A stretch of DNA of 64,000 nucleotides from Tunturiibacter gelidiferens (GCF_014201335.1 NZ_JACHEB010000014.1:1-64000); one strand, 5' to 3'; shown: positions 46,391 to 55,384, counted from the first letter of the stretch. The notes: generated by a model not told the origin, from the sequence alone. Made by a program: numbers and translations.

Positions 46391-46709
46391 GTCAAGAAAA
46401 GACTTTCAGGGCGCAGTGTTCAAAGCGCTGGCCGATGACCGGAGGCGGGAGATCCTGGACCTGCTGAAGGATGGGCCCAAGACGACAGGGGAGCTTTGTG
46501 CGCACTTCAAGCGAGTGGATCGTTGCACGGTGATGCAGCACCTAGGGGTGCTGGAAGGTGCGGATCTGGTGATCGTGAAGAAGAGTGGGCGTAACCGGTG
46601 GAACTATTTGAACGTGGTTCCGGTGCAAGAGATCTATGACCGTTGGATCAGTCAGTATGCGCGGCCTTCTGTGGAGTTGCTTACGCGGCTGAAGCAGGAT
46701 CTTGAGTAG
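46389..46709 (+). CDS. ArsR-type winged-helix regulator
   Basis: A 106-residue repressor. ATG 46389 begins MSRKDFQGAVFKALADDRR, the usual ArsR start; a frame from 46317 would run through the divergent SRPBCC promoter. The helix-turn-helix is REILDLLKDGPKTTGELCAHF with recognition part TVMQHLGVLEGADLV and a wing KKSGRNRWNYLN. No paired metal-binding Cys motif (ELCVCDL) is present, so it is of the non-metal group that pairs with SRPBCC proteins. There is no clear ribosome binding site. Its stop is three bases from the convergent gmhA stop. Confidence 0.9.
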   Translation: MSRKDFQGAVFKALADDRRREILDLLKDGPKTTGELCAHFKRVDRCTVMQHLGVLEGADLVIVKKSGRNRWNYLNVVPVQEIYDRWISQYARPSVELLTRLKQDLE

Positions 46710-46712
46710 AGA

Positions 46713-47324
46713 TTACTCGCTAAGGATCTGGGGCTTCTTGTCGAGGTCGTGGCCGAAGGTGAAGCGTTCGACGAGCATGCAGAAGATGTGCTCGAGAGCG
46801 AGGTGGGACTCCTGAATGTTCATGGTGACGTTGGAGGGGATGACGATGGTGTAGTCGCAGAGGGGGCCCATGAGACCGCCGTCGCTGCCGGAGAAGCCGA
46901 TGGTGGCGATGCCGATCATCTTTGCCTGTTGGAGGGCTTTGATGATGTTTTTCGAGTTGCCAGAGGTGGAGATGGCGAGGAAGACGTCGCCGGGTTGGCC
47001 AATGGCTTCGATCTGGCGGGAGAAGAGATGGTCGAAGCCGTAGTCGTTACCCGTGGCGGTGAGGATGGAGGTGTCGGTGGTGAGTGCAATGGCGCGGAGG
47101 GCGGCGCGGTTGACGGTGAGGCGGACGACGAACTCGGCGACGAGGTGCTGGGCGTCGGCAGCGGAGCCACCGTTGCCGGCGACCAGAAGCTTGTGGCCGG
47201 ATTGCATGGCCTCGGCGGTGAGTTTGGCGATGGAGACGAGAGTGTGGGAGATGGTTTCGTCGGCGAGGACAGCTTGCAGGGTCGCAATAGTTTGAGCGAG
47301 TTGCTTTTGGACCAGGTCCTTCAT
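46713..47324 (-). CDS. gmhA: Phosphoheptose isomerase
   Basis: Converts sedoheptulose 7-phosphate to D-glycero-D-manno-heptose 7-phosphate for lipopolysaccharide core synthesis. The 203-residue SIS-domain protein has VAGNGGSAADAQHLVAEFVVR, ALTTDTSILTATGNDYGFD, FLAISTSGNSKNII and ESHLALEHIFCMLVE, all typical of GmhA including the Glu and His thought to act in catalysis. Cytoplasmic. It stands alone here without other heptose genes. Its stop is almost back to back with the ArsR stop. Confidence 0.92.
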   Translation of the reverse strand: MKDLVQKQLAQTIATLQAVLADETISHTLVSIAKLTAEAMQSGHKLLVAGNGGSAADAQHLVAEFVVRLTVNRAALRAIALTTDTSILTATGNDYGFDHLFSRQIEAIGQPGDVFLAISTSGNSKNIIKALQQAKMIGIATIGFSGSDGGLMGPLCDYTIVIPSNVTMNIQESHLALEHIFCMLVERFTFGHDLDKKPQILSE

Positions 47325-47425
47325 GAATTCTCCGATGCGCGTTGAAAGCTGATCAAGGGTACGGGATTTGTGGGGAAGATGTCGAAGATGGAGCGTGGAT
47401 GAGCTGGGCGCGGCGATTCGGAGAA

Positions 47426-47495
47426 AGAAAAATACGGGGGTCTCTCCACTTCGCGACTCACGATCAGACTGTGAGTCGCTTCGGTCGAGATGACG
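47426..47495. repeat. Intergenic repeat with hairpin between gmhA and cupin genes
   Basis: A 9-base perfect stem (GCGACTCAC at 47453-47461, GTGAGTCGC at 47471-47479) lies within a block that starts ACGGGGGTCTCTCCACTTCG and ends GCTTCGGTCGAGATGAC. From memory this resembles a dispersed intergenic repeat of acidobacterial genomes. Only one copy is seen in the window. It does not have a U tract of its own. Confidence 0.4.
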
Positions 47496-47512
47496 ATGAC
47501 CGGTGGACTCTT

Positions 47513-47872
47513 TTATCGGCGGAGGTAGCTGTCGTCTTTGTCGATCCAGTCCTGGCGCGGTGGGGCGAAGATGTCGAAGTCGATGGTGTCTTCGAGGGCG
47601 GTGGCGGAGTGGGCGAGGTTGCCGGGAATGACGAGTATCTCTCCTGCTTTGACGGTGTGTGAGGTTCCGTCGTCGTAGTCGAAGCGGAGCGCGCCCTCGG
47701 TGATGAAGGTGATCTGCTCGTTCGGGTGGGAATGCCGCGGGACGACGCAGCCTTTGGCGAGCACGACGCGAGCGAACATGGCGAGGCTGCCGGTGACAAA
47801 CTGACGGGTGAGGAGTGGATTGAGTTGCTCGGGTTCTATTTCGCTCCAGCGGTGGAGGGTTGCGGTCGACAT
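47513..47872 (-). CDS. Small cupin protein
   Basis: A 119-residue single-domain cupin. The metal-binding motif 1 is seen as VVPRHSHPNEQITFITEG (H47, H49, E53) and motif 2 as PGNLAHSATALEDT with a His. The barrel strands ALRFDYDDGTSHTVKAGEILVIPG fit. Such proteins can be dioxygenases, isomerases or sugar-binding regulators; none can be assigned. It is on the same strand as gmhA, separated by ~190 bases with a repeat. Confidence 0.85.
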   Translation of the reverse strand: MSTATLHRWSEIEPEQLNPLLTRQFVTGSLAMFARVVLAKGCVVPRHSHPNEQITFITEGALRFDYDDGTSHTVKAGEILVIPGNLAHSATALEDTIDFDIFAPPRQDWIDKDDSYLRR

Positions 47873-48116
47873 GGTGAGTGCCTTTCGAAAGAAGTGACTG
47901 CTGCGGTAAAAGCTGCGGACGAATTTCTTGCTTTGTGTTGCGCGCTGCCTTGTGTAGAGTAAAGCGAACCGGAGCGGTGCCGAGGTGCTTTGCTCCTTTT
48001 GATGTGTGAAGATTGAGTCGTAGGCTGCCAGCTTGGCGAATTGACGGCGTATCTCTTCTCTCCTGCTAACTTTCGTTTATTTTGAAATGACTAACTTTGA
48101 AACGGGTGATTGAACC
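47873..48116. promoter_or_regulatory. Upstream region of amtB
   Basis: About 240 bases between the divergent cupin and amtB genes. No gene seen. Close to amtB, CTAACTTT occurs twice (48066, 48091) and TTTGAAA twice (48081, 48096), each pair on the same strand. These direct repeats could bind a regulator, but no known nitrogen-control site (such as the -24/-12 sigma-54 GG-GC pattern) was recognised. Confidence 0.35.
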
Positions 48117-49568
48117 ATGCGTCTTCCAGTGGCGAGGGTGTTTCTGTCTTTTCTGTTTGCGCTGATAGTTGGCGGATCAGTATTGGGTGGAGTGAGGGTG
48201 ATGGCGCAGACGGCTCCTGTTGCGGGATCGAGTGCGACATTGAGCCAAGCCGACAGGATTGCGGCGCTCGAGAAGCAGAACGCGGATAATGCGGCGTTGA
48301 TTGCGGCGGCACAGACCGCGGGCGATAACGGGTGGATGCTGGTTTCGGCGGCGCTGGTGTTGATGATGAGCGGGCCTGGGCTTGCGCTGTTCTACGGCGG
48401 GCTGGTGCGGAAGAAAAATATTCTGGGCACGATGATGCAGACCTTCGCCATGATGGCGGTGATCACGGTGTTGTGGGCGTTCGTGACGTACTCGCTGGCG
48501 TTTGGCGAGGGAAATGCGTTTATCGGCGGGCTGCATAATGTGTTTTTGCGGGGGGTGGGGCTGGCGCCGGATGTGAAGTACGCGGCGACGATTCCGTTGC
48601 AGACGTTCATGGTGTATCAGTTGATGTTTGCGATTATCACTCCGGCGCTGATTACGGGAGCGTTTGCGGAGCGGATGAAGTTTTCGGCGATGCTGGTGTT
48701 TATGGTGCTGTGGGCGCTTATTGTGTACAGCCCGATGGCGCATATGGTGTGGGGTAAGGGTGGGTTCTTGAATGCCTCGCTCGGCGGGCGTTTTCCTTGC
48801 CTGGACTTTGCGGGTGGGACTGTGGTGCATGTGACGTCGGGTGTTTCGGCGCTGGTGACAGCGCTTTATCTCGGCAAGAGGCTGGGGTATCCGAAGGTGC
48901 CGATGCCGCCGCACTCTGTGGTGCTGAGTTTTATCGGGGCGTGTTTGTTGTGGGTGGGCTGGTTTGGGTTCAATGCCGGTTCGGCGCTGAGTTCCGGGAC
49001 GCTGGCGACTTCGGCTTTTGTGGCGACACACTTTGGCGCGGCTGCTGCGGCGATTGGCTGGAGCGTGGCGGAGTGGATGCGGCAGGGCAAACCTTCGGCG
49101 TTGGGCGCGATCTCGGGCGCAGTGGCGGGGCTGGTGGCGATTACTCCGGCTTCAGGGTTCGTTACGCCGATGTCGGCGCTTTGGATTGGGCTGATCGCGG
49201 GGGTGTTTTGCTATTTCATGGTGGTGAAGGTGAAGGCGGCGTTTGGGTATGACGATTCGCTGGATGCGTTTGGTGTGCACGGTGCGGGCGGGACGATGGG
49301 CGCGATTCTGACCGGTGTCTTTGCGAATAGCATCGTCAATCCGATCTTTGGGGCGGGAAAGGCCACGGGGTTGCTTGAGGGGAATTGGCACCAGTTGCTG
49401 AATCAGTTGATTGGCGTGGTGATTGCGTGGGTTCTCTCGATTGTGGGAACGCTGGTGATACTTTTTATCGTCGATAAACTGATCGGGCTTAGAGTGAGTG
49501 AGGATGATGAGCGCGAGGGATTGGATCTTTCGCAGCACGGCGAAGAAGGATACGATTGGGCGCACTAA
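48117..49568 (+). CDS. amtB: Ammonium transporter
   Basis: A 483-residue channel for ammonium. An N-terminal signal peptide (MRLPVARVFLSFLFALIVGG, cut near VMAQ) is followed by a short Gln/Ala-rich linker and 11 membrane helices with LVSAALVLMMSGPGLALFYGG, FAMMAVITVLWAFVTYSLAF, LDFAGGTVVHVTSGVSALV (pore His) and GVHGAGGTMGAILTGVFA (second pore His). It ends in a cytoplasmic tail. It is followed after 38 bases by the PII gene that gates it. The ribosome binding site (GGGTGA) is weak. Confidence 0.95.
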   Translation: MRLPVARVFLSFLFALIVGGSVLGGVRVMAQTAPVAGSSATLSQADRIAALEKQNADNAALIAAAQTAGDNGWMLVSAALVLMMSGPGLALFYGGLVRKKNILGTMMQTFAMMAVITVLWAFVTYSLAFGEGNAFIGGLHNVFLRGVGLAPDVKYAATIPLQTFMVYQLMFAIITPALITGAFAERMKFSAMLVFMVLWALIVYSPMAHMVWGKGGFLNASLGGRFPCLDFAGGTVVHVTSGVSALVTALYLGKRLGYPKVPMPPHSVVLSFIGACLLWVGWFGFNAGSALSSGTLATSAFVATHFGAAAAAIGWSVAEWMRQGKPSALGAISGAVAGLVAITPASGFVTPMSALWIGLIAGVFCYFMVVKVKAAFGYDDSLDAFGVHGAGGTMGAILTGVFANSIVNPIFGAGKATGLLEGNWHQLLNQLIGVVIAWVLSIVGTLVILFIVDKLIGLRVSEDDEREGLDLSQHGEEGYDWAH

Positions 49569-49606
49569 AATTTGGCCGATAGAACGACGGGTTGAGAGGA
49601 AGAGAT

Positions 49607-49945
49607 ATGCAGAAGATTGAAGCGGTGATTCAGCCGTCGAAGCTGGACGCGGTGAAGGATGCGTTGGTGGAGATTGGGGTTGAAGGGATGACGATCACCG
49701 AGGCTCGGGGACACGGGCGGCAGAAGGGGCATACGGAGTTTTACCGTGGACGGGAGTACTCGGTTGATCTGCTGCCGAAGGTGAAGCTCGAGATTGTGGT
49801 CGCGGACGAGATGCTGGATAAGGCGATTCTGGCGATTACGGGCGCGGCGCGAACTGGGACGATCGGGGATGGAAAGATCTTTATATCGAAGATCGATGAG
49901 GCGATTCGGATTCGTAACGATGAGCGTGGCGAGATTGCGCTTTAG
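49607..49945 (+). CDS. glnK: Nitrogen regulatory protein PII
   Basis: A 112-residue signal protein. ATG 49607 follows GAGAGGAAGAG at good distance. The T-loop GRQKGHTEFYRGREYSVDLLP contains Y51, the uridylylation site, and the B-loop ITGAARTGTIGDGKIF binds ATP. The sequence is typical of GlnB/GlnK. Directly downstream of amtB, so GlnK type is most likely. The next gene on the strand is glnD, the enzyme that modifies Y51. Confidence 0.95.
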   Translation: MQKIEAVIQPSKLDAVKDALVEIGVEGMTITEARGHGRQKGHTEFYRGREYSVDLLPKVKLEIVVADEMLDKAILAITGAARTGTIGDGKIFISKIDEAIRIRNDERGEIAL

Positions 49946-49950
49946 GGTGA

Positions 49951-50068
49951 AGATGTGTCCTGCCGGACGGGCCCGCTACGCGCGGTGCGGTCACTTCGTG
50001 ACTTGAGTATCCCTTCGGTTGGCCAGGGCGAAGCCGGTATACGCGTCACGAAGTGACCTGGCTGTATG
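49951..50068. repeat. Palindromic dispersed repeat, copy C, in the glnK-glnD gap
   Basis: The copy starts GATGTGTCCTGCCGGACGGG and continues to GCGGTCACTTCGTGACTTG (49988-50006), as at 36961. It is followed by a second core in opposite orientation, GCGTCACGAAGTGACC (50043-50058), so two inverted cores face each other. The pair may form a long hairpin between two genes that should be co-regulated. Confidence 0.65.
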
Positions 50069-50090
50069 CTTAAGATTCTTTCGAGCAAAA

Positions 50091-52745
50091 ATGGCCATGC
50101 AGGAGACTAAATCCACAGGGAGCGGCGGAGGGCGCGCGGCGTACCAGCGGAAGATGCTGGAGGTTCGTGGTGCGTTCGAGGCGGGGGGTGCTTCGGGGGC
50201 AGTGACCATTGCGGCTCGGGCTGCGGCCCTGGATGATCTGGTGCGCGGTCTGTGGGTGCAGGCGGTGGAGCGGGATTCGCGGCTTGCGACAGGGATTGCG
50301 CTGGTTGCGATCGGTGGATACGGGCGACGGGAGTCATTTCCTTATTCGGATGTCGATTTGCTTTTTCTGCTGAACGAGAAGCTGGCCGAGAAAGATATCA
50401 AAGACGCGCTGCGGCGTGTGAATCAGGAGATGTGGGATTGTGGGATTCGCGTCTCGCCGGCGACGCGGAGACTGTCGGAGTGCGAGAAGTTCGATCCGGA
50501 GAATGCGGAGTTCGCGCTGTCCTTGATGGATCATCGCTGGGTGACGGGGGACGCGGCTCTCTACGACAGGTTGTCGGAGCAATCTGTGCCGAAGCTGCTG
50601 CAGCGGGAGCACAAGGCGATGATGGTCCGACTGTTGGAGCTGACGCGGTCGCGCTATTCGAAGTACGGAGATACGCTGTTTCACCTGGAGCCTAATATCA
50701 AGGATTGTCCAGGTGGGCTGCGAGATGTGCATGTTTGCGGATGGATGACGAAGCTGCGCGGGGTTGCGGCGTTGTCGCAGAAGAAGGGCGCTGCTATGGC
50801 GGATGGAGCACCGCTTGTGGCTGAGGGTGAGTTTCGCAAGGCGGTGGATTTTCTTTGGCTGGTGCGGTGTTTCCTGCACTATCGGCATGAACGGGATGAC
50901 AACACGCTGGACTGGCAGGCACAGGATGCCGCAGCGGAGACGATGGTCGGGATGACGGGGCGCAAGCCGAAGAAGGCTGATGCGGCTTATTGGATGCGGC
51001 TCTACTTTCGGCATGCCCGGAGCGTGGAGCGGCGGGTGGGGCAGATGCTGGAGGAGTTGCCGACTTCTTCTTCCTCCAGGCTGCTTGGATCGAAGCGCGA
51101 CCGGAAGGTGGAGGTCGAGCAACGCGGGTTTCGCCTTGAACGCGGACGAGTATTGCTAGAGACTGCGGCCGAGTTTGGTCATGATCCGGCTGATGATCCG
51201 GATGTGGTGCTGCTGGTGTTTGCAGCGATGGCGCGGACGGGTGTGACGTTGGGGAGAGATGCTGAGGAGAGTCTCTCGCAGGGGCTGCCGTTGTTGTCGG
51301 CACATCTTGAGGAGGGGCCAGCGCTGTGGCATCATCTACAGGGCATCTTGAAGGGTGCCTATGCCGGGGATGCTCTGCGGTCGATGCATGCGCTGGGCGT
51401 GCTGGAGCTGCTGATTCCGGAGTTTCATGGGATCGATGCGCTGGTGATTCGGGACGCTTATCACCGTTACACGGTCGATGAACACACGTTCGTGCTGATC
51501 GATACGCTGCATGGTCTGGAGAGCCCACAAACGGGCGGGATGGCGGAGTGGGCGACGCGTTTTGGCGGCGTGCTGCGAGAGCTGCCGCATCCGGAGCTGC
51601 TGTATCTGGCGGCGTTGCTGCATGACACCGGCAAGGGGCGGAGCACGGGCGATCATACGCGGGAGAGTGCGCGGATGGCCGAGAGTGTTCTGGAGCGGCT
51701 GGAGGTGGATACGTATGAGAGCGGGCTGGTGGTGAATCTTATCGCGAATCACCTGGAGATGTCGGCCGCGCTGCGCAGAGATATTTTTGATGAGGAGACG
51801 GTGAGTGCGTTTGCAGGGAAGATGCAGACGCCTGAGGCTCTGCGGATGCTGACGTTGTTTACGTATGCGGATATTAATGCGGTGCATCCGGATGCGCTGA
51901 CTCCATGGAAGGCGGAGAATCTCTGGCGGCTCTATATTGCGACGGCGAACTATCTGGACCGTAGCGTGGATGATGAGCGGCTGGGAGCGCAGGAAGAGCG
52001 CGAGCTGGTGCATCGTGTGGTGGCGCTGCTGCCGGGGCAGAAGGCCGCGGTGCTCGAGTATCTGGAGGGTTTTCCTGAGCGCTATGTGCTGACCAGGACT
52101 CCTGAGCAGGTGCGAACACACTTCAAGATGGCGATGGGGTTTGCGGGCGATCCGGTGCAACTGGATTTTCGTTATGCGCCCGCGGTGAGCGAGTTGACGC
52201 TGGTGACGCGGGACAGGCCGCAGTTGTTTGCGACGATGGCCGGTGTGCTGGCGGCGTGGGGGATGAACATCGTTACCGCGGATGCGTTTTCGAATCGGCA
52301 GGGTGTGGTGGTGGACACCTTCCGGTTCACGGACAGCTTTCGGACGCTGGAGATGAACGCGTCAGAGCATGATGCGTTTGTGAAGAGTGTGCATGATGTG
52401 ATGACCGGTGCGGTTTCGTTGGAGAAGCTGCTGAGCGGAAGGCGGAGAGGGAGGCGAAAGGCGCCGCTGGTGGTGGTGGAAACGCGAGTGGAGTTCGATG
52501 ACGACGCTTCAACGCACAGTACTCTGCTTGAGGTGGTGGCGCAGGATACGACGGGGCTGCTGCGTGCTTTGAGCCTGACGCTGGCGGCGCAAGGCTGCAA
52601 TATTGAGGTGGCTCTGGTGGATACGGAGGGGGAGACGGCCATCGACGTCTTTTACCTGACGCGAAATGGCGCGAAATTGGATAGATACGAGGAGAAGCAG
52701 CTGCTCGAGGCCATGTTGCGGGCGATTGAGGAGAACGCACGCTAG
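50091..52745 (+). CDS. glnD: PII uridylyltransferase/uridylyl-removing enzyme
   Basis: An 884-residue nitrogen sensor. I chose ATG 50091 (MAMQETKSTG); the open frame back to 50019 lies in the repeat. The order of domains is normal: nucleotidyltransferase with GGYGRRESFPYSDVDLLFLL, a linker, an HD hydrolase with LLYLAALLHDTGKGRSTGDH, and two ACT domains (TLVTRDRPQLFATMAGVLAA, LLEVVAQDTTGLLRALSLTL) that sense glutamine. It uridylylates PII when glutamine is low and removes UMP when it is high. A repeat pair separates it from glnK by ~145 bases. Confidence 0.95.
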   Translation: MAMQETKSTGSGGGRAAYQRKMLEVRGAFEAGGASGAVTIAARAAALDDLVRGLWVQAVERDSRLATGIALVAIGGYGRRESFPYSDVDLLFLLNEKLAEKDIKDALRRVNQEMWDCGIRVSPATRRLSECEKFDPENAEFALSLMDHRWVTGDAALYDRLSEQSVPKLLQREHKAMMVRLLELTRSRYSKYGDTLFHLEPNIKDCPGGLRDVHVCGWMTKLRGVAALSQKKGAAMADGAPLVAEGEFRKAVDFLWLVRCFLHYRHERDDNTLDWQAQDAAAETMVGMTGRKPKKADAAYWMRLYFRHARSVERRVGQMLEELPTSSSSRLLGSKRDRKVEVEQRGFRLERGRVLLETAAEFGHDPADDPDVVLLVFAAMARTGVTLGRDAEESLSQGLPLLSAHLEEGPALWHHLQGILKGAYAGDALRSMHALGVLELLIPEFHGIDALVIRDAYHRYTVDEHTFVLIDTLHGLESPQTGGMAEWATRFGGVLRELPHPELLYLAALLHDTGKGRSTGDHTRESARMAESVLERLEVDTYESGLVVNLIANHLEMSAALRRDIFDEETVSAFAGKMQTPEALRMLTLFTYADINAVHPDALTPWKAENLWRLYIATANYLDRSVDDERLGAQEERELVHRVVALLPGQKAAVLEYLEGFPERYVLTRTPEQVRTHFKMAMGFAGDPVQLDFRYAPAVSELTLVTRDRPQLFATMAGVLAAWGMNIVTADAFSNRQGVVVDTFRFTDSFRTLEMNASEHDAFVKSVHDVMTGAVSLEKLLSGRRRGRRKAPLVVVETRVEFDDDASTHSTLLEVVAQDTTGLLRALSLTLAAQGCNIEVALVDTEGETAIDVFYLTRNGAKLDRYEEKQLLEAMLRAIEENAR

Positions 52746-52801
52746 GCGGTCTAAGGTGAAATAAGCTGCGCGGACTGCAGTGAGAGTTTTATATTAGAGA
52801 C

Positions 52802-53419
52802 ATGAGCACACCTAGCAGCGAGAACACGAGCAACGGCCGTCCGACAGGAACTCCCCAGAGGAACGATCGCTATATCTTTGGAACCCTCGACAGCTCTGCA
52901 AAAAACCATGAGAAGGTGACCGAGGTGAGCTGGGGTGAGCAGCAGCCAGAGGGCGTGGTGCTGGCCTCGGTAGACGCTGCGATCAACTGGGTGCGAAAGA
53001 ACTCGATCTGGCCGATGACCTTTGGCCTGGCGTGCTGTGCGATCGAAATGATGTCGATGGGTGGATCGCGGTACGACATTGCGAGGTTTGGGGCGGAGGT
53101 CTTTCGTCCGTCGCCTCGGCAGAGCGATCTGATGATCATTGCTGGACGAGTTTCGCAAAAGATGGCGCCTGTGATTCGGCGACTGTACGAGCAGATGCCG
53201 GAGCCAAAGTGGGTGATTTCCATGGGTGCCTGCGCGACCTCGGGCGGAGTTTTCAACAACTATGCTCTGCTGCAGGGGGTCAATCAGGTGATTCCGGTCG
53301 ATGTGTACGTTCCCGGGTGCCCGCCTCGTCCGGAGCAGTTGCTCTATGCCATCACGCTTTTGCAGGAAAAAATCCAGCAAGAGCGCGGCACAATACGAAA
53401 AACCCTGAATTTGAGTTAA
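52802..53419 (+). CDS. nuoB: NADH-quinone oxidoreductase subunit B
   Basis: A 205-residue peripheral subunit carrying cluster N2. The ligands are visible: tandem C78-C79 in TFGLACCAIEMM, C144 in SMGACATSGG and C173 in YVPGCPPRPEQLL. The N-terminus has a ~25-residue hydrophilic extension (Ser/Asn/Pro). The gene stands alone; no nuoA, nuoC or nuoD flanks it, and the next gene is an OmpA-like protein. It may be a second nuoB copy or part of a dispersed complex I. The sequence gives no sign of damage. Confidence 0.93.
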   Translation: MSTPSSENTSNGRPTGTPQRNDRYIFGTLDSSAKNHEKVTEVSWGEQQPEGVVLASVDAAINWVRKNSIWPMTFGLACCAIEMMSMGGSRYDIARFGAEVFRPSPRQSDLMIIAGRVSQKMAPVIRRLYEQMPEPKWVISMGACATSGGVFNNYALLQGVNQVIPVDVYVPGCPPRPEQLLYAITLLQEKIQQERGTIRKTLNLS

Positions 53420-53643
53420 TGCACCAACAAAAGTGCGGTTTACTGGATGGGTTCCTCCTGCCTAACCCAGGCACGTTTTGCCTTTCTCGCTGGTAACCTA
53501 TTGAAAATAGTGTCATCGAGGAGTATTTTTTTTCCGGAAGCATTAGCAACTGAAGTATGCTGTAAAGAATCGAACCAACAAAACGATCCCTGTAGATGAC
53601 GTGAAGGCTCGTAAAAAGTAAGACTTTGAGTGGAGGAACTCGT

Positions 53644-55269
53644 ATGGTTTATCGCCCGTTTCGTAACACACGCCGGTTTGTACTGGCTGTATGTGCAGTC
53701 GGCCTCGGAGCTGCCAGCCTCAGTGCGCAGACTGCCGGTCCAGCCGCCCCGGTGGGGCCGAACCCTTCACGCATCGACGTATTCATGGGGTATTCGTACT
53801 TCGGGGCTCACGGTTCAGTGAAGCCGCAAGGGATCAACTACTCGTCCATCGACGTAGGTGCGATTGGCAGCGGCGCGTACTACTTCAACAAGTGGGTTGG
53901 CGGCGAGATCATGTTTGCGGCCCATCCCGACGGGAATAACGATGGTTTGTATGCGGCGTCCGCGGGTCCAATCTTCCGCGCACCGATGCAGAACTTCACG
54001 CTGTTCGCGCATGCCCATGCGGGCGGCGCTCGGCTGGGCGGCCCTAACTCCGATGTAGGTGGATATCACAATCCCTATCAGTGGGGACCAACCCTGACGG
54101 TCGGCGGCGGCATGGACTACGATCTGCCGTTCTTCAATAATAAGTTTTCTCTGCGGCTGTTCCAGGCAGACTATCGCTACGTCCACACGAGCTACGGTCC
54201 TCCAGTATTTCCTCCGACGTGCTGTGCGATTGGCGGCCGAACAAACCTGGGTGGAGCTGAGTTGAGCACAGGCATTGTGGCTCACTTCGGTCATATCATT
54301 CCTCCTCCGCCGGTGACCTACTCCTGCGCAGTCTCCCCTGCCACGGTTTACCCTGGCGATCCGATCACGGTTACAGGAACACCTTTGAACCTGAACCCGA
54401 AGAAGACTGCGACCTATTCGTGGACGGCTGATGGCGGCACGATCTCGGGAACATCGACGACAGCCAACATTGACACGAAGTCGGCGAGCCCCGGCACCTA
54501 CACCGTGAAGGGACACGTCACGGAAGGTGCAAAGCCTGGCGAGATGGCAGACTGCTCGGCCAGCTACACAGTGAAACAGTTTGATCCACCGACGGTAAGC
54601 TGCTCGGCGAACCCCTCCACGGTTGCTCCTGGAGATTCTTCGACGATTACCGCCACCGGTATGAGCCCGCAGAATCGTCCTCTGACCTACAGCTACAGTT
54701 CGACGGCTGGATCGGTCACTGGAAACACTTCAACCGCGACGTTGACTACGACTGGTGCAGCACCTGGAACGATCACGGTGACTGCGAACGTGGTTGATGA
54801 CAAGGGTCAGAGTGCTTCGTGCACAACGACGGTTACGGTGAATGCACCGCCGCCGCCGCCAGCACCGACGACCAGCCAACTCTGCTCGATCAACTTCGAT
54901 CGCGACAAGAAGCGGCCGGCTCGTGTTGATAACGAAGCCAAGGCCTGCCTGGACGATATCGCTCTCAACCTGCAGCGCACCTCCGATGCGAAGCTGGCTG
55001 TGGTTGGCGATAAGGACAGCGCAGAGAAGAAGGGCGATCAGCTCGCTGCTGAGCGTGCCGTCAACGCCAAGGCCTACCTGGTTACGGAGAAGGGCATCGA
55101 TGCCAGCCGTATCTCGGTCTACACCGGTACTGACAACGGCAAGACTGTGACGACGACGTTGATCCCAGCCGGCGCAACCCTGAGCAACACTGGCCTCACC
55201 CCCGTGGATGAAAGTGCAGTAACCGCCAAGCCACGGACGGCGCCAGCCACTCACCACAAGAAGAAGTAA
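53644..55269 (+). CDS. OmpA-like envelope protein with Ig-like repeats
   Basis: A 541-residue exported protein. ATG 53644 follows GGAGGA and a signal peptide (RFVLAVCAVGLGAASLSAQ). Residues ~40-215 form an outer-membrane-barrel-like domain (RIDVFMGYSYFG, SGAYYFNKWVGGEI, MDYDLPFFNNKFSLRL). Two ~80-residue Ig-like repeats follow (SCAVSPATVYPGDPITV, SCSANPSTVAPGDSSTITA), then a Pro-rich linker and a C-terminal OmpA-type peptidoglycan-binding domain (SAEKKGDQLAAERAVNAKAYL) that is somewhat degenerate. It probably links outer membrane and cell wall. A long hairpin follows the stop. Confidence 0.82.
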   Translation: MVYRPFRNTRRFVLAVCAVGLGAASLSAQTAGPAAPVGPNPSRIDVFMGYSYFGAHGSVKPQGINYSSIDVGAIGSGAYYFNKWVGGEIMFAAHPDGNNDGLYAASAGPIFRAPMQNFTLFAHAHAGGARLGGPNSDVGGYHNPYQWGPTLTVGGGMDYDLPFFNNKFSLRLFQADYRYVHTSYGPPVFPPTCCAIGGRTNLGGAELSTGIVAHFGHIIPPPPVTYSCAVSPATVYPGDPITVTGTPLNLNPKKTATYSWTADGGTISGTSTTANIDTKSASPGTYTVKGHVTEGAKPGEMADCSASYTVKQFDPPTVSCSANPSTVAPGDSSTITATGMSPQNRPLTYSYSSTAGSVTGNTSTATLTTTGAAPGTITVTANVVDDKGQSASCTTTVTVNAPPPPPAPTTSQLCSINFDRDKKRPARVDNEAKACLDDIALNLQRTSDAKLAVVGDKDSAEKKGDQLAAERAVNAKAYLVTEKGIDASRISVYTGTDNGKTVTTTLIPAGATLSNTGLTPVDESAVTAKPRTAPATHHKKK

Positions 55270-55290
55270 TAACAACTAGCGGTAGTTCAG

Positions 55291-55330
55291 CACAAAGGCT
55301 GACTGGGAACCTTCCCAGTCAGCCTTTGTG
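55291..55330. terminator. Long perfect hairpin after the OmpA-like gene
   Basis: Two 19-base arms, from CACAAAGGCTGACTGGGAA (55291) to its exact complement ending at 55330, are separated by just two bases. The stem is very stable but lacks a U tract on either strand. It lies 22 bases past the stop and likely ends or protects the transcript. Confidence 0.6.
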
Positions 55331-55384
55331 TTATGGACAAGCTCGTGCGTAAGCTCGATAATCCGTACAGATAGGAACCCTCCC

